The notes beneath the pieces are model-generated. The model worked only from the letters and a program-made list of their open reading frames with translations, was not told where the DNA came from and searched no databases. From a virus, in the IMG/VR virus record IMGVR_UViG_3300035698_013502, positions 1 to 20,346 of that record: DNA of 20,346 bases, one strand, 5' to 3'. This document shows, piece by piece, positions 5,756-11,408 of this stretch (positions are counted from its first letter, which is position 1; every line of letters begins with the position of its first letter). Position numbers and translations under genes: made by a program.

Positions 5756-6016
5756 TTATAGTTCGATGCTTTGCTTGATAGTATAATCTGCTACAGAGTC
5801 AGTAACAGCATGAGTTCTGCTTCCGTTGTTTTGCCATACATTAATATAATATAGTCCTCCAGCAGTTTGACGAGCGTAATACCAAGTATTACCTTCAAGG
5901 ACTCCACCAACATGTTCTGGCTTAATCATCCATTGTAGGTTTATGCATTGTTGGTTCCGGCCATTTGTCGGGATGGTTTGACCAATTATTTTTAATGTCT
6001 TCAGATTCATTCTCAT
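5756..6016 (-). CDS. Small hypothetical protein (86 aa, start uncertain)
   Basis: The frame from ATG 6016 overlaps the stop of gene 6013-6147 as ATGA. The secure part is the C-terminal 57 residues from MIKPEHVGG (ATG 5929), with WYYARQTAGGLYYINVW and a polar end. The first 29 residues in this frame are competed for by another reading frame (5922-6023), which has a better-spaced ribosome site and ends in an ATGATTAA overlap exactly at 5929. So the gene may really begin at 5929. No family is recognised; the aromatic-rich beta part suggests a small compact domain. Confidence 0.55.
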   Translation of the reverse strand: MRMNLKTLKIIGQTIPTNGRNQQCINLQWMIKPEHVGGVLEGNTWYYARQTAGGLYYINVWQNNGSRTHAVTDSVADYTIKQSIEL

Positions 6017-6023
6017 ATGACAT
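5922..6023 (-). CDS. Possible 33-aa overlapping ORF
   Basis: On the minus strand ATG 6023 follows AAAGGAAAATGAAA at good spacing and opens a 33-residue acidic ORF (MSYENESEDIKNNW, then WPEPTMHKPTMDD), ending at TAA 5922-5924. Its stop overlaps ATG 5929 of the MIKPEHV frame. The composition looks protein-like and AT-rich at third positions, slightly better than the competing frame. It cannot coexist comfortably with the long form of gene 5756-6016, so one of the two is probably correct. Confidence 0.35.
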   Translation of the reverse strand: MSYENESEDIKNNWSNHPDKWPEPTMHKPTMDD

Positions 6024-6147
6024 TTTCATTTTCCTTTGCTGCCGCTTCTTCCAATCCTGCATAGTCCATTTTATGCAGTTCTACTCGTTTATTTTCATTC
6101 ATTGATTGATGAAGGATATTATCAAAGAACATTTCATACGTATTCAT
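6013..6147 (-). CDS. Small acidic hypothetical protein (44 aa)
   Basis: This is the first gene behind promoter 3. ATG 6147 follows CCTTTTATAGGAGCAAGAAA, the same leader end as in the other two cassettes. The 44 residues are helical (NTYEMFFDNILHQS, then GLEEAAAKENEN). The stop TGA overlaps the next ATG. It is short, but the promoter, leader and ribosome site make it a convincing gene. Confidence 0.6.
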   Translation of the reverse strand: MNTYEMFFDNILHQSMNENKRVELHKMDYAGLEEAAAKENENVI

Positions 6148-6190
6148 TTTCTTGCTCCTATAAAAGGTTAATGTTTATCTCTTACTATAT

Positions 6191-6218
6191 ATTATAGGGA
6201 GTTTCTATCAAAAGTAAA
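6191..6218 (-). promoter_or_regulatory. Sigma-70-type promoter, cassette copy 3
   Basis: On the minus strand TATAAT (6196-6191) is perfect, with TTTACT (6218-6213) as -35 at 16 bases. The flanks match copy 2 closely (AAATTTTTGATTTTT upstream, TATATAGTAAG and CTTTTATAGGAG downstream). The weaker -35 suggests lower activity than copies 1 and 2. It drives the longest unit (6147 down to 4445). Confidence 0.8.
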
Positions 6219-6283
6219 GAAAAAAATCAAAAATTTTAAAGAAAATTTTCAATATATTTGAAAAATCCTTTTATTATATATGT

Positions 6284-6386
6284 AAGGGATAAATTTATTC
6301 ATTCCCTTTTGTAATAGGACGAATGGTTTCACCCCAATTTGCCATGTCGTGCCTGAGATTGTAGGGGCAATTTTACAGGTTAGGCA
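6284..6386 (+). promoter_or_regulatory. Structured leader of the virion operon
   Basis: Before the first virion gene is a hairpin AAGGGA 6284-6289 with TCCCTT 6303-6308 followed by TT. A second helix TGCCT 6350-6354 with AGGCA 6382-6386 encloses TGTA 6360-6363 with TACA 6374-6377, and TTGCC 6339-6343 can pair with GGCAA 6366-6370 in that loop. No good plus-strand -35/-10 pair was found in 6241-6300, so late transcription may use a phage factor or read-through. Confidence 0.3.
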
Positions 6387-6392
6387 TTATAT

Positions 6393-7298
6393 ATGGCATT
6401 GGATGATAAGAAACGAAAGAAACGTTTAAGAGATATTGAAATTAATGAAGTATCCTGGGTAGATCGTCCTGCAAATCAAATCCCGTTCCTTTTCTGGAAG
6501 CAAGCTGATATTGAATCAGTTGATTTGAATAAAACTGATACTAAATTAGATATTTCTTTTTCAACCAAAGGCACTCCTGACAGTACAAAAATAACAGTCA
6601 ATGGTTCTAAAGTAGATGCTAGTTATTTCAGTTTGTATTATTCTCCCATTTCTGGAACAGATAACATTTCTTTAGGTTGTGAATACACAGTAAAAGCGAA
6701 GGGTGAATCTAATGGTGGATTTAGTGCTTCTCGCACCTATTCACTTTATAAAAACGTAGAACAGGGAAAACAATCTATTTCTGAACAAAAGGAATTTATT
6801 GAACCTGATGCTAATGATATTGAAACTATTACAGAATTTTTAGGTGAGCCTGTTGAGGATATTGATGCTCCACTGGCAAAAGCCCTATCGACACAAATTA
6901 CATTGATGAAATCTTACATGGATGCTTGTCCTGAAGATTTTTTAACTGCAATAAAGGATATTGTAAAACTTGCTTCAACTGCTGAAATTGTTGGGGAAGT
7001 TGAAACAGTGGAGAAAAAAGAAGTGACTGAAAAGGAAACGAAAGAAGTAAAAGAAACTAAAGAAGAAGTAAAAGAGGTAACACAAACGGTAGAGCAGACA
7101 ATTGATGTGAATGATTTAACTTCTAAAATTGTAGATGGAGTCATGTCTAAAATCAATGAACTGCAAGCTTTAAAAGAGAAGGAAACCAAAGAGGCGGAGG
7201 AAACAAAACCTGCTGCTGTTGACGATGAGGTTAGTCCTGAAGAAGCTGCCCAAATTTTAGCGGATGCCGTGAGTGAGGCAATAGAAGAGTCTAATTAA
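6393..7298 (+). CDS. XkdF-like N-terminal motif / scaffold-like protein with inserted beta domain
   Basis: This 301-residue protein sits immediately before the major capsid gene. Residues 19-36 contain EVSWVDRPANQIPFLFWK, the hallmark N-terminal motif of XkdF-like phage capsid-maturation proteins. Residues about 48-122 form a Thr/Ser/Gly-rich beta domain that looks Ig-like. The remainder is acidic and helical: residues 145-195 are mixed helix, 205-265 a Lys/Glu-rich coiled coil and 270-300 an acidic alanine-rich tail, as in scaffolding proteins. Serine-protease catalytic residues are not evident. It probably acts as a scaffold or combined assembly factor inside the prohead. The start at 6393 has only a weak site (AGG at 6382-6384). 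No other prohead protease is visible in the window. Confidence 0.65.
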   Translation: MALDDKKRKKRLRDIEINEVSWVDRPANQIPFLFWKQADIESVDLNKTDTKLDISFSTKGTPDSTKITVNGSKVDASYFSLYYSPISGTDNISLGCEYTVKAKGESNGGFSASRTYSLYKNVEQGKQSISEQKEFIEPDANDIETITEFLGEPVEDIDAPLAKALSTQITLMKSYMDACPEDFLTAIKDIVKLASTAEIVGEVETVEKKEVTEKETKEVKETKEEVKEVTQTVEQTIDVNDLTSKIVDGVMSKINELQALKEKETKEAEETKPAAVDDEVSPEEAAQILADAVSEAIEESN

Positions 7299-7323
7299 TT
7301 TAATTTATTTTGGAGGGAAAAAG

Positions 7324-8406
7324 ATGTTAAAAAGCGAGTTAGAAGCTATTGCAAAGGGGCTAAAAAGTTCTCTTGGTAATAGTATTAAGAAGAAAAATTC
7401 AAAGGAGGTTCGTAAGTCTACCAGTACGCCAGATATTGAAGTAATTAAGGAAAATGTATCTCTTAGTAAGTATATGAGAGGAGCAATTTTTAATACATGG
7501 ACGGGTGCAGATGATGAGTTAGCTCTTTATAAAGCACTTGGTCAAGATGTTGGCAATAGAGGTGGATTTCTCGTTCCTGAGCAATTAGCGAGTGGTATTG
7601 TTGAATTGCTAAAAGACAAGGCGAAAGTCAGAAGTATGCCCGGCGTTAAGACGATTACAATGACGGGTGATAAAATGAAGTTTAACACTGTTAGTTCTGG
7701 TCCTAGTATTTCTTGGGGTAGCGAAAGTGGTACTATCGCAGAAGATACGGGTCTTGGATTTGCACAGGAAACCCTAGAAACTCATAAGGCCGTTTGTTTG
7801 TACAAAATGTCTCGTGAGCTTCTTGATAATGCTAATCCAAGTGTCGATGCGATTCTTCGTATGGAACTTGCAGATGCGTTGGGGTTGGAAGAAGATAAGG
7901 TAGCACTTCAGGGTGTTGGCGGAACTCAGCCAGTTGGGATTTATTATAATCCTCGCGTTGTTTCTACTGATCTTTCTGGTGTTCTTGGCATTGATGATTT
8001 GAAAGATGCTCTTTATAATTTGCGTCTTCAGAATACTGAAGTCAATGGCTGGATTGCCCATCCTCGAACAGTTAATACCTTAGCCCAATTGAAGGATTCT
8101 CATGGCCGTTATATGTTTGGTCAGGGACCGGGCGAATCTGGTATTTCTAATCTTTGGGGAGCTCCGCTTGCCAATACTACTCAGATAGCCATTACTGGTT
8201 ATCCTTCGTCAACCGAATCATATATGATTGGTGGAGATTGGAGTCAGTTAATTATCGGTGAGAAACCGGGTATCCGTATTGAAACCTCAACTGAAGCTGA
8301 TACTGCTTTTGCAGCCGATCAGGTTTGGTTGAAACTTGTCAAGCATGTTGGCACATTGCTTAGACATCCACAAAGTTTTGCTGTCATTAAGGGAATCCAA
8401 GCTTAA
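7324..8406 (+). CDS. Major capsid protein (HK97 fold)
   Basis: This 360-residue protein forms the icosahedral shell. The sequence follows the HK97-family pattern: a short helical N-terminal arm (residues 1-70, basic), then GGFLVPEQLASGIVELL, the N-arm/E-loop region with TITMTGDKMKF and SWGSESGTIAEDTGL, the spine-helix region SRELLDNANPSVDAIL, LADALGLEEDKVALQG with GGTQPVGI, and the C-terminal part ending VGTLLRHPQSFAVIKG. The strong ribosome site TGGAGGG precedes ATG 7324 at good spacing, suiting high expression. The delta-domain-like N terminus is short, in line with a separate scaffold protein encoded upstream. A terminator follows the next gene. Confidence 0.92.
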   Translation: MLKSELEAIAKGLKSSLGNSIKKKNSKEVRKSTSTPDIEVIKENVSLSKYMRGAIFNTWTGADDELALYKALGQDVGNRGGFLVPEQLASGIVELLKDKAKVRSMPGVKTITMTGDKMKFNTVSSGPSISWGSESGTIAEDTGLGFAQETLETHKAVCLYKMSRELLDNANPSVDAILRMELADALGLEEDKVALQGVGGTQPVGIYYNPRVVSTDLSGVLGIDDLKDALYNLRLQNTEVNGWIAHPRTVNTLAQLKDSHGRYMFGQGPGESGISNLWGAPLANTTQIAITGYPSSTESYMIGGDWSQLIIGEKPGIRIETSTEADTAFAADQVWLKLVKHVGTLLRHPQSFAVIKGIQA

Positions 8407-8425
8407 GTTTGGGAGGTGAGAAAAT

Positions 8426-8938
8426 ATGAAAGGTATAATTGCTGAAAGTCGTTTCGCATGTTTAGCTATCAACGCTGCAACTGGAGCCACTGGTTCTGAT
8501 CTCATTCTCAATGAAGTGGATTGTGGTGGGGCAGAAAATGGTACTCTTGTTATAGTACTTCAGAATACTGCATCGAGTGATGTTGCAAATCTTGAAGTAT
8601 GGACTTCAATGGCAAGTGATTTTTCCAATTCTAGTGGAACTCAACTTAGTACAGTAACATCTGATGGAACTCGAATTGTACTCATTGCTTCTGATGCTAA
8701 TGATGGTAATGCGTATATGCAAGGTGTTTTAAATGCTGCTATGTCTGATCTTACTATTACAACTGGTACAGTTTCTAATATGTATGAGGATGGTATGTAT
8801 GTTTTTGATTGTCCTAATGTTGCTCGTTATTTGAATGTACAGTATGATAGTGATGGTACAGGTAGTACTATTTCTGCTGTGTTTATTGGTCGTAATCTTG
8901 CTGAAGTTCCTTGGACTTCAGAAAGATCAGCTTATTAA
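8426..8938 (+). CDS. Probable capsid-associated beta-rich protein (170 aa)
   Basis: It starts at ATG 8426 behind GGGAGGTGAG, 20 bases after the capsid gene, and encodes 170 residues rich in Ala, Ser, Thr and Gly with alternating beta strands (GTLVIVLQNTASSDVANLEVW, shown here only in part, and ARYLNVQYDSDG). It has no signal peptide or membrane segment. Position, composition and tight linkage with the major capsid gene suggest a decoration or minor capsid protein. Its end (ARYLNVQY...VFIGR) resembles in layout the end of the protein at 10391-10771, so the two may share a fold. No family name can be given. Confidence 0.6.
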   Translation: MKGIIAESRFACLAINAATGATGSDLILNEVDCGGAENGTLVIVLQNTASSDVANLEVWTSMASDFSNSSGTQLSTVTSDGTRIVLIASDANDGNAYMQGVLNAAMSDLTITTGTVSNMYEDGMYVFDCPNVARYLNVQYDSDGTGSTISAVFIGRNLAEVPWTSERSAY

Positions 8939-8955
8939 TAGTTATTTTGGAGGGA

Positions 8956-9002
8956 ATCATAGGGACTGTTTGGGTCTCCTTTCCAGTCCCTATGATATTT
9001 TT
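8956..9002 (+). terminator. Intrinsic terminator after the capsid genes
   Basis: A 13-bp perfect stem ATCATAGGGACTG (8956-8968) with CAGTCCCTATGAT (8984-8996) and a 15-base loop is followed by ATTTTT. It lies 17 bases after the stop of gene 8426-8938. It would allow strong capsid-gene transcription and weaker read-through into the genes behind it. Confidence 0.85.
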
Positions 9003-9010
9003 GATAATCA

Positions 9011-9093
9011 AATATTGTTGATATAAGGTTTAAGATTTTGGAAAACCCATCTGCTTAAACGGCTTTTACAACAATATTGTTAGATTGGGTTTT
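9011..9093 (+). ncRNA. Candidate pseudoknotted intergenic RNA element
   Basis: AATATTGTTG 9011-9020 pairs with CAACAATATT 9069-9078 (10 bp). Inside it GTTTAAG 9028-9034 pairs with CTTAAAC 9054-9060. The apical loop holds AAAACCCATCT (9042-9052), which is complementary to AGA plus TGGGTTTT at 9082-9093 outside the helix, forming a pseudoknot or a competing helix. It lies between the terminator and the next ribosome site (GAAGGA 9095-9100). No ORF is present. Function is unknown. Confidence 0.45.
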
Positions 9094-9108
9094 TGAAGGA
9101 TTTATATT

Positions 9109-9798
9109 ATGGCTACAACTGCTATTGGAACTGACCGGCAACAGGGTTCCGCGATGGAAAAATATCCCGATGCTGTTTTTATGCGGGATGGTAAAAATTT
9201 ATACTTTGGAAATGATGGAGATGCTTCTATTAATTTTGATGGTTCTACCGTAGTTCTTGGTGGAACATGGGTTATTGGTGGGGAAGCTTTTACTTTATCT
9301 GATACCACTACTCTTGCATTTGGTAATGCTGCTGATGCAACTATTGCTTGGGATGGATCAAACGTAGTCCTCGGTGGAGTATGGGATTTGGCTGGAGGGG
9401 ATATTGAACTTTCTGATACTCAACAGCTTCAGTTTGGTGATACTAGCGATGCTACTATTACTTGGGATTCTGCTCGTTTAGCATTAGGTGGAGTATGGGA
9501 TTTAGCAGGGGATGACATAGAACTTTCTGATACTCAGCAGTTTCAATTTGGTAATGATAGTGATGCAACAATTGCTTGGGATGGAACTACTATGGTTCTT
9601 GGGGGTACTTGGATTTTAGGCGGGTCTGATCTCGTTATATCTGATACTACCAATTTATCCTTCGGTGATACTGCTAATGTAACTCTTACTTGGAATGGTT
9701 CTGCTTTAATTATAACAGGATTACCCACATCTAATCCTAGCGTTACTGGCGGATTATATCTTGCAAATAATTCTGATGTTACTATGTCAACAAGTTAA
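9109..9798 (+). CDS. Tandem-repeat beta protein, probable virion fibre or decoration (229 aa)
   Basis: The protein is built of five repeats of 38 residues starting at about residue 25 (F33, F71, F109, F147 and F185 are equivalent). The repeat reads roughly LSDTxxLxFGNxxDATIAWDG followed by xxVLGGxWDLAGGDIE. Repeats 2 to 4 are the most alike. Each unit probably gives a few beta strands, stacking into an extended solenoid or trimeric fibre. 'DTxxLxFGxxxDxxIxwDG' repeats are known from phage fibre-like proteins. The N terminus (MATTAIGTDRQQGSAMEK) and the last 24 residues are non-repetitive and may serve as attachment and tip. ATG 9109 follows GAAGGA. Location among head genes favours a capsid fibre. 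Confidence 0.65.
   Translation: MATTAIGTDRQQGSAMEKYPDAVFMRDGKNLYFGNDGDASINFDGSTVVLGGTWVIGGEAFTLSDTTTLAFGNAADATIAWDGSNVVLGGVWDLAGGDIELSDTQQLQFGDTSDATITWDSARLALGGVWDLAGDDIELSDTQQFQFGNDSDATIAWDGTTMVLGGTWILGGSDLVISDTTNLSFGDTANVTLTWNGSALIITGLPTSNPSVTGGLYLANNSDVTMSTS
9181..9720 (+). repeat. 114-bp coding tandem repeat, about five units
   Basis: Units of 114 bases start at about 9181, 9295, 9409, 9523 and 9637. The best-conserved piece is GGTGGAGTATGGGATTT, identical at 9372 and 9486 (114 bases apart), followed by nearly the same GAACTTTCTGATACTCA. The DNA match between units 2, 3 and 4 is closer than to the outer units, which suggests recent expansion in the middle. Confidence 0.75.
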
Positions 9799-9808
9799 TA
9801 ATTTATCA

Positions 9809-9872
9809 CTTAACTATGTTCTACCGAACATAGTTAGGTTTAATGGTAGCTTACTCAATTGAGTATAGTACC
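9809..9872 (+). other. Two intergenic hairpins
   Basis: CTTAACTATGTTC 9809-9821 pairs with GAACATAGTTAGG 9826-9838 around TACC (13 pairs, one G-U on the plus strand). It is followed by GGTA 9845-9848 with TACC 9869-9872 enclosing TACTC-AATT-GAGTA (9852-9865). No long T run follows the first stem, so it is a weak terminator at best. It may be an mRNA-processing or stability element. The ribosome site of the next gene, GAGGA at 9877-9881, is not covered. Confidence 0.5.
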
Positions 9873-9889
9873 AAAATGAGGATGTAGAA

Positions 9890-10246
9890 ATGGCTTATAT
9901 TTTTGAACCGGAAGAAGCAACTGTATTAATTAGAATTTTACCTAATCATTATGTACGAATTAATGAGGAGTTAATAGCCCCTCAAAAATCAGTAGAGTTA
10001 AATGATCAGGGAAATAAAGTTATAGTTTGGGATAAGAAATCCGCAGAGGTTTGGGTGAGTCAGAAAGTAGCTCGTGAACTTACTACTTCAGGTGAAAATT
10101 TTAAGGGTAATGAAGGGGAATCTCGTCAAGTTCAGCCGATTGCTGAATTTGTTGAAACAAGGGATAAACCCAAAACAGTTACTATTAAAACTACTAAAAC
10201 AACTGAAACAAAAGATACTACTGTGGGCATGAAGCCTACAGTATAA
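9890..10246 (+). CDS. Hypothetical virion-region protein (118 aa)
   Basis: ATG 9890 follows GAGGATGTAGAA. The first 65 residues look like a compact beta domain (EATVLIRILPNHYVRI, KVIVWDKKSAEVWV). From about residue 80 the chain is low-complexity, Lys/Thr-rich and probably disordered (KTVTIKTTKTTETKDTT). The protein has no cysteines and no membrane segments. The place among head genes suggests a minor virion component or assembly factor, but no family is recognised. Confidence 0.6.
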   Translation: MAYIFEPEEATVLIRILPNHYVRINEELIAPQKSVELNDQGNKVIVWDKKSAEVWVSQKVARELTTSGENFKGNEGESRQVQPIAEFVETRDKPKTVTIKTTKTTETKDTTVGMKPTV

Positions 10247-10259
10247 AAATTAAATAAAG

Positions 10260-10375
10260 CGTAGAAACCGTAATAGACATAGTGCCTTTGAGGATTTCTA
10301 CGAGTTGGGTAAGGCACGAAAGAAATGACCGAGAATAATAACTCAAATAACTCTTTCGTGTCAAATAGAAATCCT
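10260..10375 (+). ncRNA. Candidate pseudoknot / switch-like RNA upstream of gene 10391
   Basis: CGTAGAAA 10260-10267 pairs with TTTCTACG 10295-10302. The enclosed GTGCCTT 10282-10288 pairs with AAGGCAC 10311-10317 outside, giving an H-type pseudoknot. CACGAAAGA 10315-10323 pairs with TCTTTCGTG 10352-10360. AGGATTTCTA 10291-10300 is also fully complementary to TAGAAATCCT 10366-10375, which excludes the first helix. The ribosome site GGAGG begins at 10378, directly after the last helix. So two mutually exclusive folds exist right before a start codon. No known riboswitch class is recognised. Confidence 0.5.
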
Positions 10376-10390
10376 ATGGAGGGATGAAAA

Positions 10391-10771
10391 ATGGCGTGGA
10401 AGGGCAGTATAGAAAATGTAGCAATTGCTAATGATTCCACTGGTACTTTGGAAACAATAGATATTACTGAAGGGGCAAGATATCTTTGGGCAGAAATTGC
10501 TAATGATAATCATAAGGAATTTGATGTTTTTCAAGTCCAAATACGTCCACATGCAGATGCTAGTTATTTTACAATAGCTAGTGTAGCTGATGATTTTACA
10601 AATCATATTAAAGAACCCGTTCTAGGATGTTCTGCTGATTTGACTTCTCTTGCAAAAAATACATCAGCTTTATTGTGGATGAATGTTAAAGGAATTAATT
10701 CAGTTAGATTTCGAGCAAGTTCAGCATCAGCTAGTGATACTACTGCTGACGTGTATTGGAGCGTGAGATAA
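10391..10771 (+). CDS. Hypothetical beta-rich virion protein (126 aa)
   Basis: ATG 10391 follows ATGGAGGGATG at good distance. The 126 residues are beta-rich and contain TLETIDITEGARYLWAEI, FDVFQVQIRPHADASYF and the end SVRFRASSASASDTT before VYWSVR. The pattern of long strands, small residues and an aromatic end resembles the protein at 8426-8938. The stop TAA is followed directly by the next ATG. It is probably a decoration or head-fibre component; the exact role is unknown. A structured RNA element directly precedes its ribosome site and may affect its expression. Confidence 0.55.
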   Translation: MAWKGSIENVAIANDSTGTLETIDITEGARYLWAEIANDNHKEFDVFQVQIRPHADASYFTIASVADDFTNHIKEPVLGCSADLTSLAKNTSALLWMNVKGINSVRFRASSASASDTTADVYWSVR

Positions 10772-11113
10772 ATGGCATGGTATGTAGGAATAGCGGAATC
10801 AAATGTTACAAGTGCTGTAGTAGATGCTGCTGCTGGGACACAAACTGAAATAGTTGCTACCCCTGGAGCAGGTAAACAAATTTGGGTATATGGTTACGAT
10901 ATTGGTTTTGATGCTGCGGGAACAATGAAATGGCAATCAGCAAACACTGATTTATCAGAACCTATCCCACGAGCACAAAATGGGGGAAGTGCTCCATATT
11001 CTTCAAATATTGATTTACCTATATTTAAATGTGCAACTAATGAGGCTTTGAATATTACAACTGTTACCGCTGCGGTAACTGGGATAGTCACATATAGGGT
11101 GGTTGGAGTATAA
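10772..11113 (+). CDS. Hypothetical small beta-sandwich-like virion protein (113 aa)
   Basis: The start is adjacent to the preceding stop (TAAATGG), so the pair is coupled. The 113 residues show the layout of a widespread uncharacterised phage family: GKQIWVYGYDIGFDAAGTM, then NGGSAPYSSNIDLPIFKC, then ATNEALNITT and a final VTYRVVGV strand. Such proteins are generally found among virion genes and are thought to be small beta-sandwich decoration or fibre proteins; that is family lore rather than proof. The stop overlaps the next gene as TAATG. Confidence 0.55.
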   Translation: MAWYVGIAESNVTSAVVDAAAGTQTEIVATPGAGKQIWVYGYDIGFDAAGTMKWQSANTDLSEPIPRAQNGGSAPYSSNIDLPIFKCATNEALNITTVTAAVTGIVTYRVVGV

Positions 11114-11406
11114 TGACAGTAACAAAAACAATTATTAAACAAGATATAAATGCTCCTAATATTTCAAGAGTTACTAAAAATGGTGTGGAACATGTTGTAG
11201 GGCATCGGCAATATGCTGACCTTTTAGTTCCTGTTGATTCTAATGTAACAGTTGAAGTAAAAATTAATGGAATCACACAAACTATATTAGGGCCGTGGGT
11301 AGCATCATCATTGAATAAAAAAACTTCTTTAGTGAATGTTAGATTACGAGTTAGAGATGATTGTGAATTAATAAAATTTTCAGAAGTATCAATTTTAGGT
11401 GAATAA
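11113..11406 (+). CDS. Hypothetical small protein (97 aa)
   Basis: The ATG at 11113 shares its A with the upstream TAA stop. The 97-residue protein is beta-rich with a basic N-terminal part (TKTIIKQDINAPNISRV), VKINGITQTILGPWV in the middle and VRLRVRDDCELIKFSEV near the end. It has no membrane segment. No family is recognised. It lies in the run of small beta proteins between capsid and adaptor genes, so it is probably a virion component. Confidence 0.55.
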   Translation: MTVTKTIIKQDINAPNISRVTKNGVEHVVGHRQYADLLVPVDSNVTVEVKINGITQTILGPWVASSLNKKTSLVNVRLRVRDDCELIKFSEVSILGE

Positions 11407-11408
11407 AA

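Noticed and set aside
6914-7189. 91-aa minus-strand ORF inside the scaffold gene
   Set aside because: Its Ser/Thr/Val-rich sequence is the antisense shadow of the Lys/Glu-rich coiled coil; there is no ribosome site.
8835-9026. 63-aa plus-strand ORF overlapping the gene at 8426 and the terminator
   Set aside because: It reads through the 13-bp terminator stem, has no ribosome site, and competes with a gene that has a strong one.
9181-9720. Repeats as a possible CRISPR array
   Set aside because: The 114-base units are continuous in frame, without spacer-repeat alternation, and encode a regular 38-residue protein repeat.
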